Assembly: GCA_905221605.1 (NCBI GenBank)
Contig: CAJNDS010002200.1
Location: 69,287 to 133,286, forward strand
Direction of reading: 5' to 3'
DNA: 64,000 nt
Source of the DNA: Symbiodinium natans
Lineage: Eukaryota; Sar; Dinophyceae; Suessiales; Symbiodiniaceae
A program made the translations under genes and the position numbers. Numbering within the stretch: position 1 is the stretch's first letter; every line of letters starts with the position of its first letter. Under the pieces are notes generated by a model. That model had not been told where the DNA came from and made no database searches. It was given only the letters and a program-made list of their open reading frames with translations. Positions 54,665-64,000 of the stretch are shown piece after piece.

Positions 54665-57600
54665 CCATCTGAAGAAGGGAGGCCGGATTGACGCGGAACA
54701 CGCTGAGAGGGCTGCTGACGTTGAGAACCGTTCGAGACAGCGGGTATGCAGCCTTGCAGGCGCTGAGTTTTGCAGGGGGGACATGGGTCAAGCGTCGGGC
54801 GTGTTATGGTTAGTTTAGGGTTTAGGGTTTAGGGTTTAGGGTTTAGGGTTTAGGGTTTAGGGTTTAGGGTTTAGGGTTTCGGGTTTCGGGTTTCGGGTTT
54901 CGGGTTTCGGGTTTCGGGTTTCGGGTCCAGGTTTGCAAGAAATGATGAAGTCCTCTGCACCCAAGCAGCCCAGCTGGCATAGGAGTGGCCGGTCGCAGCA
55001 TGGCAAGCGTTGCAATGACAGTTTGATATCCTTGGATGGCCATGAAAAAACTCTGAGGACAATGTTCCGAAATATGACCCTCTTAAGAACCGGTAAGGGG
55101 AAAAACATGAAATATCGCAAGGGAACCCTCAACCCTCAACCCTAAACCCTAAATCCTAAACCCTAAACCGAGTAGCTGCATCGGTCCTCCATAGCTTGCG
55201 ACCTTCACTCCCCCGCAGGCGCACTCCGCATGGTGCGCAGGCCCCATGGCCTAGGCAGCTCAGTGGGTTTAGGGTTGAGGGTTTGGGTTTAGGGTTTAGG
55301 GTCGTAAGGTTTAGAGGGTTTAAGGGTTTAGGGTTCGAAGGGTTTAGAGGGTTTAAGGGTTTATATAGGGCTTATAGGGTTATAGGGTTCATAGGACAGC
55401 TCAGTGGTAGGGTTTGTAGGTTTGACAGGGTTCATAGGGTTTGTAGGGTTTACAGGTTTTATAGGGCTTATAGGGTTTACAGGGTAGCCTGTAGGGTTTA
55501 TAGGGTTTGGCAGGGTTTATAGGGTTTACAGGCTTTTACGTGCCAGGCGTGTGAAACATGAAGAGTACCAGGTACCCCTTTTCCAGAAGCGACAGAATAG
55601 GATATCTGGTCGGCTTGCCCTATCGCCTTGGGCGGTGAGCTTGCAAGTTCCCAAACTTCTTTTTCAATGTATGGGTAGCCGTTTCGCTCCAGCCACGCAA
55701 CTTCCGCCTTCTGCGAATTCCCGAGGCCTTCGGACGCCTCCAAGAACACGCGATCCTCCTCCGAAAGCGTTGCTAGGAACAGGCGATGCACCTCCCAGGG
55801 GTCCTTATCTTTAAGGGGATCCCTAAACCCTAAACCCTAAACCCTAAACCCTAAACCCTGAACCCTGAACCCTAAACCCTAAACCCTAAACCCTAAACCC
55901 AGCCTCCCGAGAGTAGGGCGAGGAGGAGTCTGGGCCTTGCTTGTTCGATAGGTGCCTGAGGCCAGCCAGGAGGGCATTTTGGAAGCTGTCAGATTGGAGG
56001 AAGGCATCCTTACCTTAGTGGCCCAGTAACAGGGTTTATAGGGTTTGTAGGGTTTATAGGTTTTACAGGGGTTTATAGGTTTTACAGGGGTTTATAGGGT
56101 TTATGGGGTTTGTAGGGTTTATAGGGTTTGTAGGCTTCTAGGGGTTGCCAACAAGGGAAAAGAGTGCCACTGGGCTACTAAGTTGCACCGGAAAATCGCT
56201 TCGCGGCGCGCGTGCTCCTTCCCTGCGTTGGTGAAGTCTCTGACTTTACCCTTGCCTCTCATGCCGTTAACGTAGTATACCACAAGGGTGCATTTGTCTG
56301 ATACTGCCTGCTCAACGTTGGCAATCCATTTGGACCACCATCTGCAGCCCCACGGCTTGGCTTCGCCATAAAGCGGGGTGCACCAGCACTCGCCATGCAA
56401 GTCACACAAGTCCTGTCTGGGAGGAATTGGGTCATGAAGTCCGAAGTGTTTCGACCCTTGTGGCAGAAACACCACCGCCGCACTGATGTCGTCTTGCCGA
56501 CTGCCGGCCACCAACTCGTCCCAGGCCGTGGCATATTTCCCAGGCCACGAGCACACGGTCTCTCGCTTTGGGAGGACATTTCCCTCAAAGACAATCGTGT
56601 GCTCGTGGGTGGTGTGGACGGCTGCGTCAAGGGACCCTTTTGGCGGCTTCAGCAGCAAAGACGCGAAGGAATCCATAAAGCCACAGTTTTGAAGGAGAAA
56701 ATAGGGCCAAAGAAAGGGGAAAAAGAAGGCACCAGCAAACGCACTGTCAGCTTTTTTCTTCCAACCTCCATCCTCACTTCTCCAACCATACACGCCGCCA
56801 CAGCACATCATCAAGGCCACCGGACCACAAAGAACGGCCAAGAGCCGACCGTAGCCGCTGAGGCCGATGGCCACACTCATTGCCACGGCGCAACCTAGAC
56901 CCAGGAGTAACCTAGGAACAAAAAAAAAAGCGTGCCCTTTTTGGCTTTAAAGGGAATTTACAAGGGAACCCCAACCCTTGAAAAAAAAAGGGACATGAGG
57001 GCCTACTGCGGGTCCTAGCAGCTGAAGGAGACGAAGGGACACAAACAGAAGCAGCTCAGGCCCAGCTGAGTTGTCCAGCCCTCATCTCTTGCCAGCAGCT
57101 GGAACTGCTGCAGCTCGGGATTGGCTCGGACAGAATCCTGAACCTTAGTAGCCCAGCCACCATATGAAAAGAAGGGCACCTATTTTTTGTAGGGTTTAGG
57201 GTTTAGGGTTTAGGGTTTAGGGTTTAGGGTTTAGGGTTTAGGGTTTAGGGTTTAGGGTTTAGGGTAAAAAGGGTACAGGGCACCACTGGGCTACCAAGGA
57301 ACTTGTCCCTTGGACAAGTCCAAGCCACCTGCAGCCCCACCCAGGCCAATGATTCCGCAGGCCCCGCAGCCGAAGAGAACCACCAGCGCCGCCGCCAGAA
57401 GAACCTGGGACTCTAAATCTACCTACAGATTCGTAGGTAGCTGCCCTTGAGTAGTAGGTATAGATTCATAGTAGCTGCCCTTCAGTTAGAAGGGAAGAAC
57501 CCATAAAAAATCTGCAGGGTCTAGAGGGTCCCAGGAACACCTTGCAGCTCGGCCTCGAGGTTGAAGGAGGCCACTGCGCAGGAGACCATGCCTGTGAGCA

Positions 57601-58501
57601 AACTCCTGGGCTGACTTCTGAATCCCCTCCAAAAAGTTTATAACTTTTAGGCTCCTTAAGTCGTAGTTTTCTACGAAAAGCCACAAAAGGGTAAAGCGAA
57701 AACCCAACAGGTTAAAGCCCTAAGAGCCAAAGCCAAGGCTCAGCATGCAAAGAATCATGCAGGTCATGGCGCGCTTCTGCCTCCGAAGGACGGCTTGGGT
57801 CACCTCGGCGTTCTTCTCCTGGTTGATCTCTGCCTGCCGCCGCGTGCGCGCGCGGCCCTCCTCCTCAGCTCCGGCCTCTTCCTCTACTGAGACTTGGAAC
57901 CCTAGCAAAAATTCTGTAATTCTTGCTGTCTCTTAGGAATTATAGTACCCAAAAATCAAAAAACTATTACCAAGTACCCCTAAGCTTCCTCTTGGGCATG
58001 CTTGAGAGCCTCGCGCCCGAAGGCCCCGAAGCTGCTTGAGAGCTGCAAAGCGGCACCTTGTGCTACGGCGCACGTGCCCCAAACATTCCGGTCGTCCCGC
58101 AGCCTGACCGACAGCTGAGGGTGGGCATCCAGGGAGTCGATTTCGAAGTCCATTCTTGCCTCCGGGTAGATGACCCGCCATTCGCTCCGTACTTCAACTT
58201 CGGCCGCAACCCGGAGGTCGTTCCAAACCGCGCAAGTCTTTGCTTCAGGGTCCCCGGGAACCTTGCGGACCAAAATGAACCGTACAAGGGTTTATGGTCC
58301 ATATTACCTTAATAGGAGTTGTAGGTCGCATAGGGTCTATGCCCCCCAATTTTAGGGCTCACTTCGTGCCCAACAAAAAGTGCCTGCTTTTGGACGCTCT
58401 CCTCTTGGAGCTCACCGGGGAGGCCCTCCCTCTGGTAGCCGCAGCTCTCGCAAGCTTCCAGCATTTCCCAAAGCTCTATAAACATGCGGTGAGGTGGCCA
58501 T
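54665..58501 (-). CDS. Multi-pass membrane protein gene with GFA/CENP-V-like Cys motif, partial
   Basis: Twelve minus-strand exons join in frame: 58501-58366, 58261-57989, 57881-57734, 57591-57551, 57404-57303, 57143-57023, 56894-56187, 56013-55904, 55803-55615, 55250-55180, 55030-54937 and 54752 to about 54665. The protein starts with a soluble region (WRVIYPEARMDFEIDSLDAH), then an acidic/basic helix (RRQAEINQEKNAEVTQAV). Hydrophobic segments follow: MTCMILCMLSLGMVSC, VLLAAALVVLFGCG-GIIGLGG, CFCLCPFVSFSCAVAMSVAI and RLLAVLCGPVALMMCC, plus AFAGAFFFPFLWPYFLL. After a soluble region with many Cys and Trp, exons 10-11 give ECACGG and CHCNACHAATGHSYASW. The Cys layout resembles GFA (glutathione-dependent formaldehyde-activating) or CENP-V zinc folds. 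Whether the membrane and GFA-like parts form one protein or two adjacent genes is not proven, although the phases agree. The 5' start lies upstream of 58501 and is not identified. Confidence 0.7.
54937..55250 (-). CDS. GFA/CENP-V-like zinc-binding exons
   Basis: Exons 55250-55180 and 55030-54937 together give CxCGGV, then CHCxxC followed by ATGHSYASWAAWV. GFA-family domains typically carry CxCGxV, then CHCxxCR-xTG-xFxxW, and later a second CxxC. The first two motifs fit in order and spacing. The second FCxxCG motif is not seen in the next exon (54752-54665, LSRTVLNVSSPLSVFRV), so the domain may be incomplete or continue in an exon I could not place. Known GFA proteins bind zinc; no catalytic claim is made here. 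Confidence 0.5.
56014..56186. mobile_element. Family F element with GGGTTTATA array = whole intron
   Basis: CTTAGTGGCCCAGTAAC and TGCCACTGGGCTACTAAG ends; the middle is GGGTTTATA/GGGTTTGTA repeats. Edge repeat GCAA/GTAA; GC donor. Confidence 0.8.
56895..57022. mobile_element. Family F element = whole intron of the membrane-protein gene
   Basis: Intron between exons 57143-57023 and 56894-56187. Inverted ends AGACCCAGGAGTAACCTAGG and CTACTGCGGGTCCTAG; inner AGGGCACGC-type arm and AAAGGGAATTTACAAGGGAA. GCTGC/GTTGC edge repeat. Confidence 0.8.
57144..57302. mobile_element. Family F element with TTTAGGG array = whole intron, GT donor
   Basis: CTTAGTAGCCCAGCCACC and CACCACTGGGCTACCAAGG ends. About eleven TTTAGGG copies sit in the middle (57189-57265). 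Edge repeat GTTC supplies a GT donor. Confidence 0.85.
57882..57988. mobile_element. Family D element = whole intron
   Basis: Intron between exons 58261-57989 and 57881-57734. The direct repeat AGAGGAAG spans both junctions. Contains TTGCTGTCTCTTAGGAATTA and ACTATTACCAAGTACCCC. Confidence 0.8.
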
Positions 58502-58834
58502 CTGTCAAGTTTGCTAAAACCCTAAGAGTCCATGTACGTACCTTTAAGTGGGGAATTCTTGGGCCTTAAAGTTACTTGGTAAAGAACCTCCTGTATAGGG
58601 ATTTTTGGGGTTTTTGGTAGATACTATTATGATACATGCACCCTTAGGGGGATGTTCTTGAAGGTTCATTGTCATTTGTTCAAAAGAAGACTTGGCCTGA
58701 TAATGGTCGCTTAGTTGTTGAACGCTGTTTTGGCTTTGTCGTGTTTTGGCTGAGTTTGGAGGTTTAGGGTTTAGGGTTTAGGGTTTAGGGTTTGGGGTTT
58801 AGGGTTTAGGGTTTAGGGTTTGGAGTGCAAAGCC

Positions 58835-59965
58835 CGTTTTGGGTTTCCAGCAGTGAGACCTTCTTGGAGCCGTTCCGCGGCGCTTTGGAGTCCTACCGTT
58901 GGCCGTGCAGCCCCATTCAGGGTTTAGGGTTTAGGGTTTAGGGTTTAGGGTTTAGGGTTCCAGGGTTCCAATGTTACAAAACCCAAAAACGCCTCAAAAC
59001 TCGAAACATCCATCCGCAAGAACCACAATCAACAACAACGAATGAATACATGATTATGTGAATAAAACAAATGAATAAATAGGGACAATCATGATCATAC
59101 GAAACAACTAAAGGAACAAGCACCCTCACCGGCTTGCTAAGAAACTTACGTTGAAGCCAACATGTATGGAAATGTTTCCTTCAGTTAGCCACCCTTCTAA
59201 ACTCTCCACCATCAAGTCTAGGAAAAGGAATACCACCCGTAGACCCTCCTAAACCTGCAGCCCTAAACCCTAGACCCTAAACCCTAGCCCTAGACCCTAA
59301 ACCCTGAAACCCTAAACCCTAATCCAAGTCTTCCAATAAGCGGCAGCCACGGCTGCATAGTTGTAAGCCGGCTTTGGCGCCCAGCGACGAAGGAAGCTGG
59401 CCATATGCCGGAGATGCGATGGACAATGCTCTGATGTCTTAGAGGGCCTGTAGAAGCCCCATTTCAACCCCATGCAGTCCCCAAACCCTAAACCCTAAAC
59501 CCTAAACCCGAAACCCGAAACCCTAAACCCTAAACCCTAAGGCCTAAGCCCTAAGCCCTAAACCCTAAACCCGTGTTCAAACCTATGTGAACCTTAAATG
59601 AACCCAGACGCCCGCAGATGAAATCCCAGAGCTGCCTAAACCGGAGTTTAGGGTTCAGGGTTCAGGGTTTAGGGTTTGGGGGCTTAGGGTTTAGGGTTTA
59701 GGGTTTGGGGGTTTGGGGGTTTGGGGGTTTGGGGGTTTGGGGGTTTGGGGGTTTGGGGGTTTGGGGGTTTGGGGGTTTGGGGGGTTTGGGGGTTTGGGGG
59801 TTTGGGGGTTGGGGGTTTGGGGGTTAGGGTTTAGGGTTTCGGGTTCCCTAAGCCCTGAACCTTAAGCCGTTTGTGAGCGCATGCCCTGCTTCTCGATGCG
59901 GCGCCCCCCCCCACCCCCCAGAAGTTCCACGCAGGCTGAGGGCTTGTAGCTTCAGGGATTGAGAC
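58835..59965 (-). CDS. Exon-like pieces upstream of the membrane-protein gene
   Basis: Three or four unique minus-strand open pieces lie among repeats: about 59960-59870 (LKLQALSLRGTSGGWGGAP), 59640-59575 (QLWDFICGRLGSFKV), 59450-59335 (MASFLRRWAPKPAYNYAAVA) and 58925-58840 (ARPTVGLQSAAERLQEGLTA). They may be 5' exons of the gene at 58501 or part of another gene. No domain recognised. Confidence 0.35.
59700..59825. repeat. TTTGGGGG 8-mer variant array
   Basis: About 15 copies of an eight-base unit, one G longer than TTTGGGG, bounded by ordinary TTTAGGG on both sides. Confidence 0.95.
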
Positions 59966-60039
59966 CGGGGTTTAGGGTTTAGGGTTTAGGGTTTAGGGTT
60001 CAGGGTTCAGGGTTTAGGGTTTAGGGTTTAGGGTTTAGG

Positions 60040-61700
60040 GTCCGCCGACCCTGGCGGCGTGTTGGATGGGAAAGGAGGTGAAAACCCCCAAAAACGCGGC
60101 GGGGGGGGCGGTAGGGGGGGGTACCCCGCCAGCTTTTCCGTGGAGGAACAGGCCACCCACACCGCGTAAACTCATGGACCATAGGCGTTTTCGCACAGGG
60201 CATAGGGGCTCTTTTGGAAACCCTCCCCCCCCTACCCCCCCCCTACGCCCCCCCTACCCCCCCCCCCCCCCCCCCTAACTCCCCCCCCCACCCCAACCCC
60301 CTACCCCCCCCCGAACCCCCCTCAACAGGACCGCAACAAAATCCAACCCCAAACCTTAACTTGTTCTCCTTGGGGGTCGGCGGCTTGAGCCGGAGGCTCT
60401 TAAATCCGGGCCCCGCGCCGCCCGTGGTCCAGGGCGGAGCCCGCGTCGCACTAAAGGCTAGCTTTAAGGGCGAGCGCCCGAGCCGCCGACCCCGCCCAAA
60501 TTGCTTCAAATTCGCGCGGGGCCCTTCGGGAGGCCTCCAAAACGGCATCCAAGGGGATGCAACACGCGGTGGTGCGACAACGAAAACCTCGTAAAAACCA
60601 TGGGTTTTTACGAAAAACCGAGGCCACAAAACACCCGCAGCACCCATTAACCCTCACGGGCGGCGCGCATCATCGGCCCTAGCTTTTCACATGGGCGCGC
60701 GCCAGGCCGAAACCACGTTTTTCAAGGTTTGGGGGGGGGTACCGGAAGCCCAAAACCAGGCGAGCTCATGAGCATCAGCAGCCCTGGCCGCGGGCCAAGG
60801 CAATAAAAAACGCTGAAAAAACGCTGAAATCACCGAAATACCGGTGTTTTTATGAGGTTTTTCACGCGTGCCTCCGACCCCCACCCCTGTTGCCCTTGAC
60901 CCGCCCCCAAAGTGCGCATCATCGAAACCCACGTCCGGGGGGGGTCTGCTGATGCTGCTGATGCGCGGGGTCGGGGGCATCATCGAGCCATCGCTTCTCA
61001 TGGGCTTCGTGGGGGGGGTCCGGGCCCACGGCCCAGAGACCCAGCTGATGCTCATGTGCTCGGTTTGGGGGGGTGTTCCAACAGCAGAAAACCTCGTAAA
61101 ATACCGAGTGTTTGTGGGGTCCACGTAAAAAAACGCCCCTAAAATCGCTCATTTTGCGCGCTCGAACGGTTCGTGCCTACAAAACACCCGAACAGCAGGA
61201 CCCCGAATGCCCTTAAGGGCATTCGGGGTCTTGCTTTTGGGGGTTTCGTAGGCACGCAAGCGTTCAAGCACATACATCGGCGTGTTTAAGGGGGTTTTGG
61301 ATGGCCCTGGGGGGAGGCCGTGAGCTCATGATGCTCCCTTTCCTGGGTCCCAAAAGGCTTCCCAGCCCAAAAACAGTGTTTACAGCGTTTTCTGAAGGTT
61401 TTTCGAAGGCAAAACGCATGCATAGAATGCTTTTAAGGCCCCAAACCAACCCCACTGATGCTCCTGATGCGGGGCGCGCGCGCGCGCGCGCGCGCGCGCG
61501 CCGGGGGGGGGGGGGGGGGAGGGAGGGGGGGCGAAGCAGGAGAAAGAGAGACAGAGAAGAGGAGATGACAAAGACACGGGAAAGAGAAAGACAGTGCCAA
61601 GGTTCAAGGTTTCGTGCTTTGGGGGGCGGGGGCCGGCCCGTGCCGCTAGGCCTGAAATTTAGGGCTTTTAGGCCCATGGTTTTTTTTTTTTTTTACAATA
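60040..61700. other. G-tract-rich segment with recurring short motifs, no telomere repeats
   Basis: Runs of 7-18 G or C occur every 50-150 bases. Motifs recur: AACCTCGTAAAA near 60588 and 61088, GCGCATCATCG near 60664 and 60912, and CTGATGCTxxTGATGCG near 60950 and 61458. 61487-61500 is (GC)n. Long open frames on both strands are composition artefacts. No gene recognised; looks like a diverged repeat block or unknown element. Confidence 0.5.
61157..61272. repeat. Inverted repeat with perfect 32 bp centre
   Basis: The centre lies between 61214 and 61215. 61199-61230 is a perfect palindrome (arms of 16 bases, GACCCCGAATGCCCTT). Outside it the arms stay similar for about 40 bases more, including CGTGCCTACAAAACACCC against its complement. 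No spacer loop, so it could extrude as a cruciform. Confidence 0.85.
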
Positions 61701-61884
61701 GGGCTTAGGGTTTGCTACCGTTACTTAGGGTTTCTGCTTTCTGTCTGGTTTCTTGGCCGAGGGGGGGGGGGGGGTCATTTTGCTTCAAAATATTGAAGTT
61801 TGGAACTTTTGAAATCTGAATGTTGGAGGCTTGAGATTGCCTAAATGTAGGAGTTTTCAAGTAAATTTCCTTTCAAGATGACCT

Positions 61885-62020
61885 ACCTGTAAACACAAGC
61901 TTGATGTCCATAGGCCGTCCCACATGTCAAAGCTGCAGTTAAAATCCCCTTCTCTGGAGATGTCATTTCGAACAGATTCGTTTTCACTCCCTATGCCCGG
62001 TAAAGTAACCATCATGGACT
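61885..62020 (-). CDS. Exon-like piece with GT donor, unknown product
   Basis: The minus strand reads GIGSENESVRNDISREGDFN and then CSFDMWDGLWTSSLCLQ, directly followed by CAG|GTAGGT, a GT-type donor. The flanks are G/C-homopolymer-rich. No family recognised. Confidence 0.35.
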
Positions 62021-62136
62021 CCCCTACGACCCCCCCTCTAGACGACCCACCCCCCAGGTCGCCCTCGCGCCCCCCCCCCCCCAAAAAAAAAAAAAAAAAA
62101 AAGAAAAGGGTGTAAATAAGCCTAATTAAGGTTATC

Positions 62137-62246
62137 TTGGCAGCCCAGTAACCATATTAGAATAAGGGCACCCTTTTTTGGGGGTTGTTTACTGTATAAG
62201 GGAACCTTGAACCAAAAAACGTGTAAAGGGCAACACTGCGCTACCA
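62137..62246. mobile_element. Family F element
   Basis: CTTGGCAGCCCAGTAACC and AACACTGCGCTACCAG ends with GGGCACCCTTTTTTGGGG inside. Confidence 0.8.
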
Positions 62247-62262
62247 GCCGGAAGAGTGTTGA

Positions 62263-62370
62263 CCCTAAACCCTAAACCCTAAACCCTAAACCCTAAACCC
62301 TAAACCCTAAACCCTAAACCCTAAACCCTAAACCCTAAACCCTAAACCCTAAACCCTAAACCCTAAACCC
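62263..62370. repeat. CCCTAAA array
   Basis: About 15 near-perfect copies beside the LRR-like exon. Similar arrays at 63527-63585, 57189-57265 (TTTAGGG), 50978-51065, 47820-47939, 46303-46380, 32032-32170, 27866-27955, 13563-13640, 12140-12221, 9522-9612 and 7636-7708. Confidence 0.95.
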
Positions 62371-62384
62371 TACACCTTAGCTGA

Positions 62385-62460
62385 AAGTCATTCAGCTGCC
62401 GAAACCCTTTGGGCAAATTGGTCAACCTGTTGCCCTTTCTCGAAGGAACAGTACGTTTAA
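62385..62460 (-). CDS. Leucine-rich-repeat-like exon
   Basis: The minus strand reads GNRLTNLPKGFRQLNDFQ, matching the LRR consensus NxLTxLPxGFxxLxxLQ (one unit plus the start of the next). It is flanked by a telomere-type array on the low-coordinate side (62263-62370). Partner exons were not identified, so only this one unit is supported. Confidence 0.5.
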
Positions 62461-62623
62461 TAGGGTTTTTGGTTTAGGGTTTAGAGATTTGGCATGAGGG
62501 TTAACCCAACTCAACCTCAAAGCAATGCAGCGTCAACCCGACAGCAACAGCTCACTCGTGAATAGTTTCGCGTGGAGGGTTTAAAGGTGTAGCCTTTAGG
62601 GCCAAGGGTTTGCTATACTGAAC

Positions 62624-62710
62624 TTGGAACCCTAGCAAACACTATAATTTTAGCTGTTTCTTAAGAATTATATTACCCAGGCAAAACTATTCCCAAGCAT
62701 CCCTGAGTAT
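62624..62710. mobile_element. Family D element
   Basis: TATACTGAACTTGGAACCC to CAAGCATCCCTGAGTA, without telomere-type insert. Confidence 0.8.
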
Positions 62711-62757
62711 TATGTTTTGGGCTCAAGACTTTATTCGGCGCCCTAAACCCTCAAACG

Positions 62758-62859
62758 TTGGGGTGTTCCCCCTTTTACTAACAGTCCTTAATAGGGATGG
62801 TCATAGAAAGGGAACGACAAAACCCTATTAAGGACTGTGAGTAGAAGGGGGGACACCCT
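62758..62859. mobile_element. Family B element
   Basis: GGGGTGTTCCCCCTTTTACT and GTAGAAGGGGGGACACCC ends are inverted copies; AACAGTCCTTAATAGGGAT inside. Confidence 0.8.
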
Positions 62860-62869
62860 AACCCTAAAC

Positions 62870-63525
62870 CCGAATCTTAGTGCGGGGTCGCTGCCGTCGA
62901 GCGATAGACCCCGAATACGAAAAGAGCGGGCCGCGGAGAGGGGTAAAGCCTCACCGGCATGTCCTGTGCAGGCCAACGATCCTGGCCTTGCTTCCGGCCT
63001 AAGCCCTATAAGGCTCCAAATAGCCCAAAGTTACAAAGTAGGTATTATTTACAGACTTTAGACCCCAATGTAACCCTAGGGAAGGGACGGCCGTATCCAG
63101 ACCGTTAACTAAAGTAGAACCCCAAACCGGGGCGCTTCACGCCCGAGCGCGCGACCTCGCATGCACACCCTTAACCCTATAAACCCTAAACCCTAAACCT
63201 TAAACCCTAAACCCTCAACGCCAAGCACCAAAACCTACTAACTCCAAGGCCGGACCTTTTTTTTTGCGGCCGCGGGCTGCGCATTCTAAGGCTTAGGTTT
63301 TTGTATCTCCTTTTTGGGGGAGGTTGGTTAGGGGGTTTGGTGGGGCAAGGGGTGTAAGTGGCGGATTTAGGGTGCCCTAGCCCTAAACCCCAAACCCCCA
63401 AACCCCAAATCCTGAACCCCAAAGGGGCCCCGGAGGTTGTCACATCTGCTTGGCGTGCTTCTCGGACTTCTCGAACTGAAGGCTGTTTCTGCGTTTGAAG
63501 TTGGGAACCTCGGCGACTCAGGGTA
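62870..63525 (-). CDS. Two exon-like pieces, unknown product
   Basis: About 63520-63445 reads VAEVPNFKRRNSLQFEKSEK and ends AKQM before a stop, so it could be a C-terminus. About 63000-62875 reads ACTGHAGEALPLSAARSFRI and then RGLSLDGSDPALRF. Between them are telomere-type repeats and a pyrimidine run. They need not belong to the same gene. Confidence 0.35.
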
Positions 63526-64000
63526 CCCTAAACCCTAAACCCTAAACCCTAAACCCTAAACCCTAAACCCTAAACCCTAAACCCTACGAAACCCTAAACC
63601 CTAAATCCTATAAATACCAAATCCTACACCCCAAACTCCTAAACCCCTAAACCCTGGGGTGTTTTTGGCCTTTGCTCCAAGGCTAACCCTGGCAAACCGG
63701 TAGGCTTACTATAAAGACGTCGAACAGTCTAGTTGAAAGATCTGCAACCCTTCGGCGCCCTAAGCCCTAAGCCCTAAGCCCTAAGCCCTAAGCCCTAAAC
63801 CCTAAATCCTAAACCCTAAACCAACATAGACCCCTGGAAGGATCCAGAAAGAAGAGCCCCCCCCCCCCCCCCCCCCCCGAAATAGTACCCCCTATACTAC
63901 TTTTGGGTCATTCTTAGCAACCCTTCAGGGGCTCTACTTTTTGGATTTTCCCAGGGGTCTGGGAAGTACACATCTCCCGGTTTTGCCCTCGACCCCTAAC

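Noticed and set aside
56395-56898. 167-codon plus-strand open frame
   Set aside because: Antisense of the large membrane-protein exon, whose frame joins exons on both sides.
60214-61708. Open frames of 126-145 codons on both strands
   Set aside because: Overlapping frames on both strands, homopolymer-driven composition and no splice-consistent neighbours.
62083-62106. Poly-A run as a retroposed mRNA tail
   Set aside because: It directly follows a poly-C run and no coding sequence or target duplication is visible; likely a homopolymer tract.

Overview
The window reads as nuclear DNA of a dinoflagellate, most like a Symbiodiniaceae-type genome. Four things point there: plant-type telomere motif (TTTAGGG/CCCTAAA) is scattered through it in both orientations; every exon I could join lies on the minus strand; introns start with GC or GA far more often than GT; and the main gene has an N-terminal ubiquitin-like domain followed by a long run of about 41-residue RCC1-like repeats, an architecture I associate with Symbiodinium gene models. 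Almost no line of a plain six-frame ORF search is a real gene here, because coding sequence is cut into micro-exons of about 30-125 bp.

Layout, minus strand, right to left. (1) 64.0-58.8 kb: scattered exon-like pieces of unidentified genes, including one leucine-rich-repeat-like exon near 62.4 kb and a G-tract-rich segment at 60.0-61.7 kb. (2) 58.5-54.7 kb: a well-supported multi-exon gene (12 exons joined in frame) encoding a multi-pass membrane protein whose downstream exons carry a CxC...CHCxxC signature like the GFA/CENP-V zinc domain. (3) 53.9-38 kb: more exon-like pieces, three of them joined in frame (53.88-52.18 kb), with no family recognised. (4) 37.9-32.2 kb: an island without telomere-type repeats or the local MITEs, containing a 0.5 kb CA microsatellite and no recognised gene. 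(5) 31.6-24.9 kb: candidate exons, including a secretory-type start at 28.0 kb. (6) 24.3 kb to beyond the left edge: the ubiquitin-like/RCC1-like gene. For it I joined 18 exons in frame from its ATG, then 17 more after a poorly resolved stretch at 12.9-16.2 kb.

The most unusual feature is what the introns are made of. At least ten palindromic miniature elements (families A, B, C, D, F, I) fill an intron almost from splice site to splice site and are flanked by short direct repeats. The first bases of the intron repeat the first bases of the next exon, so the donor dinucleotide (GC, GA or GT) comes from the duplicated target. This is the signature of introner elements. Several of these elements also carry internal telomere-type arrays that sister copies lack, so the telomere motif appears to have been inserted or expanded inside mobile introns. 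Intergenic DNA contains the same elements plus arrays of telomere-motif variants, poly-G runs and local duplications. No rRNA, tRNA or CRISPR was seen.
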